Assembly (NCBI GenBank): GCA_030068075.1 | Contig: CM057826.1 | Coordinates: forward strand, 49,444,558-49,508,557 | From: Paguma larvata | Taxonomy: Eukaryota; Chordata; Mammalia; Carnivora; Viverridae | Reading direction: 5' to 3' | Length of the DNA: 64,000 bases | Made by a program: the position numbers and the translations under genes | Part shown: piece by piece, positions 61,723-64,000 of the stretch | How the letters are laid out: each line of letters starts with the position of its first letter | How positions within the stretch are numbered: position 1 is the stretch's first letter | Notes under the pieces: model-generated | The model's input: only the letters and a program-made list of their open reading frames with translations | What the model was told of the DNA's origin: nothing | Databases searched by the model: none

Positions 61723-63390
61723 AAGCTTTCTTAAAAATAAAACACATATAAAATGGATGACAAACTAGTGGAAGTAAGTTGAAAGAGGAAGTAAATATTT
61801 CCATAGTTTCTAAGTATCTTTCTTCCAAATCATTAATTTAAAAATAAAATCACTTTGCAGTGAAGAAACATGGCAGAAACTACTTTACCCAAGAGATCAA
61901 AGCAAAATCACCGTATGGTACAACTTGACATTCTGTGCCTCCTGATACGATGTACCTAGGACATGGCATCATTTCTGTGATATCACAAGGAAATATTGAA
62001 AAACCTCAAACTGGGGATTATTTTACAAAATAACTAGCATATGTTTTTCAAATGTCAAAGATCAAAGAAAGGCAGAGGAACTGTTTATGATTAAAAGAGA
62101 CTAAAAAGATATGACAAGTAAATGAATTCATTTTGGATGAATCCTGGATTGGGGGAGATAAAATAGGTATAAAGAACATAATCAGACAATGCATAAAATG
62201 TAAAAATGAACTGAAGATTAGTAATAGTATTTCAATAATGTCAAAATTCTCCGTTATTATAATTACATCGTGGTTATGTAAGAAAGTATTTTTGTTCCTA
62301 GGAAACCCATCCCAAAGTAGTTACGGGCAAAAGGGCAAGATGTCTCAACGGTTTAGAAAATAATGTACATATTTGTATATGTGTGTGAATACATATGTAC
62401 ATATACACACTTAGCTAGGTAGGAAGGTTGTGCGAGGGTGTTCCAGGTAGAACTGGCTCTGGAAACAAAGTTCATAGGAGTGTCCTATAGAGTACATGAA
62501 GTGAGGGACAAAGAATAGTCAAAAGTCTTTGGATGGAGGGACAGACAAGGACCAGATGGCATGTTAAGGCTGTTTATTATGCTCAGAGTATAAAGGAATC
62601 CTGAAGAGTTTTAGGCAGTGAAACAACATGACCAGAGCTGTGGATCCCAGGCTTTGTTCTGGTGGAAACACTCAAGGATGGGCTGAGGAGGGCAGGCAAG
62701 AGGGGACAGGAAAGTAGTTCCTTAAACCACTGCTTCCTCTTTCTTACAAGTAAGCCATTTCTTTCCAAAACTGGAACAGGAAACAAAGGGCGATTGTGTA
62801 ATTCTTTGATCTGAGGTGTGGTTTATTGCTTCCATAAAGGGAGGGACATGTCTGAAGCAACTCTCCAAGGTCTGGTCACTTAAAAAGTCTCTCATTCTAA
62901 TTTCCTGAAATGGCACCTCCCACTAAAAATAAACCTGAGGATCTTCTAGTTTTACTAGTTCACACTCAGATCCTTCTGACTTGAAGTAGTAATTCTTTCC
63001 AGCACCACTATCATTTGCCCCCAGGCAGAATATCCTCTAGATGGTAGGGGGTACCTTTTTATAAGCTGGGCCATTAGTCTAACATACTGAGTGAAGTATA
63101 GTTTACTGACAAACCCTGTTCTTGTTCCCCAACTTTTCCCATCTTGCCTGGCCCACATTCCAATTAACCCCATTTTCCTTTTTTATTTTAATGAACCAAG
63201 TAAACCCCATTTTTAGCAAATTCTACTTTTGCTGTTAGGGGTCAACCAGTCTTTCACGGAACCAAAAAATACTTGTTGAATTCTTGTTTTTTATCAAGTG
63301 AGTAAAGCCTATATATCCATCTCTTTTCTTCTGGAACTTGCACTCTAGTGAGACTGACAGGTGCTAAACAAACACTCAGAGATAATGGTT

Positions 63391-63722
63391 CAGTTGACCC
63401 TTGAACAGCACAGGTTTGGACCACATGTGTGTGCTTACGTGTGGATTTTTTTTTCAATGAAGTATAGTGCTGTAAATGTATTTTCTCTTACTTATGAGTT
63501 TTTAAATAATATTTTTTTCTGTAGCTTACTTCATTGTAAGAATACAGAATATAATACATATACAAAATATGTGCTAATTGACTGTTTATGTTATTCTAAA
63601 GGTTTCTTGTCAACAATAGGTTATTAGTAGTCAAGTTTTTGGAGAGTCAAAAGTTATATGTGGATTTTTGACTGTGTGGGGTGCCTGTACCCCTAACCCC
63701 CATGCTGTTCAAGGGTCAACTG
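63391..63722 (-). repeat. Tigger-type (MER8-like) DNA transposon
   Basis: About 330 bp bounded by inverted repeats: gttgacccttgaacagcac at the left and gttcaagggtcaactg at the right. The interior has tgtaaatgtattttctctta, agcttacttcattgtaagaa and gagtcaaaagttatatgtgg. A TA follows the right end, as expected for a TA target. Subfamily from memory. Confidence 0.8.
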
Positions 63723-63854
63723 TATACTCACTAACCAGGATAAGTGCCACAAAGAACAGGGTGCATTACATTACAGAGGGATGTGACCTTGTTGCTGAAG
63801 AGGTGGGGCTTGAGCTAAGATCAGTAGGATGAATGCAAGGTAACTGGATGGGAT

Positions 63855-63856
<2 letters not shown>

Positions 63857-63898
<42 letters not shown>
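63857..63898. repeat. (GT)21 microsatellite
   Basis: Twenty-one uninterrupted gt units. Confidence 0.97.
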
Positions 63899-63901
<3 letters not shown>

Positions 63902-64000
63902 GTGTTTGTCTGTATATGTCTGGAAGTAAGTGAGCATTCTAGGAAGAAGCCATATTTGCAAGTGTCCTGTTAGCTAGAGCAAACATTGATTTTAAAAATG

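Larger units (their letters stand above)
59869..64000. other. Intron upstream of the first coding exon
   Basis: The acceptor at 59869-59870 shows that this is intron and that a 5' UTR exon lies higher up, in this stretch or beyond it. I could not identify that exon or a promoter. 60000-61500 and 61750-63380 show no gene. Confidence 0.5.

Overview
The window is mammalian nuclear DNA, almost certainly from a cat-family (feliform) carnivore. It carries thirteen tRNA-derived CAN-SINE copies of the feline type and a full-length, only lightly damaged carnivore LINE-1. I see no prokaryotic or viral gene organisation.

The only host gene I recognise is ATP10B, a class V P4-ATPase (lipid flippase), on the minus strand. 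Nine canonical coding exons can be placed with consistent splice phases: 59848-59574 (start codon), 58570-58376, 41580-41376, 23062-22977, 19894-19788, 16425-16294, 13152-13025, 11238-10985 and 9876-9638. They encode the N-terminus, TM1-TM2, the actuator domain with DGET, TM3, TM4 with PISL, the phosphorylation motif DKTGTLT (Asp433 in my numbering), and the start of the nucleotide-binding domain. Later exons lie beyond position 1. A 5' UTR exon must lie above 59868, because the first coding exon starts at a splice acceptor.

Two points stand out in the gene. First, in the intron after exon 2 (57039-57424, minus) there is a second, uninterrupted P4-ATPase N-terminal exon. It has its own start codon, encodes a different TM1-TM2 (closer to ATP10A in its motifs), and ends in a good splice donor in the same phase as canonical exon 2. 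It could join exon 3 in frame as an alternative first coding exon. Second, exon 8 carries one extra base just after [13 protein letters not shown]. As written, this shifts the frame and gives a stop early in exon 9, about 474 residues into the protein, although the sequence on both sides is still well conserved. It is either a recent inactivating change, an allele, or an assembly error.

Region by region: 1-2870 is intron of ATP10B with a MER5-like remnant. 2875-9385 is a LINE-1 on the plus strand (antisense to ATP10B) with a GC-rich 5' UTR built of about 140-bp repeats, an intact ORF1, and an ORF2 broken by two frameshifts. 9638-23062 holds exons 9 to 4. 23063-41375 is a long repeat-rich intron with a twin-primed young LINE-1 (29452-30502), an old LINE-1 3' end split by a SINE, and many SINE, MIR and MER pieces. 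41376-59868 holds exon 3, a 15-kb intron with an old LINE-1, the extra P4-ATPase exon, and exons 2 and 1. 59869-64000 is upstream intron ending in a Tigger-type DNA transposon and a long GT repeat.
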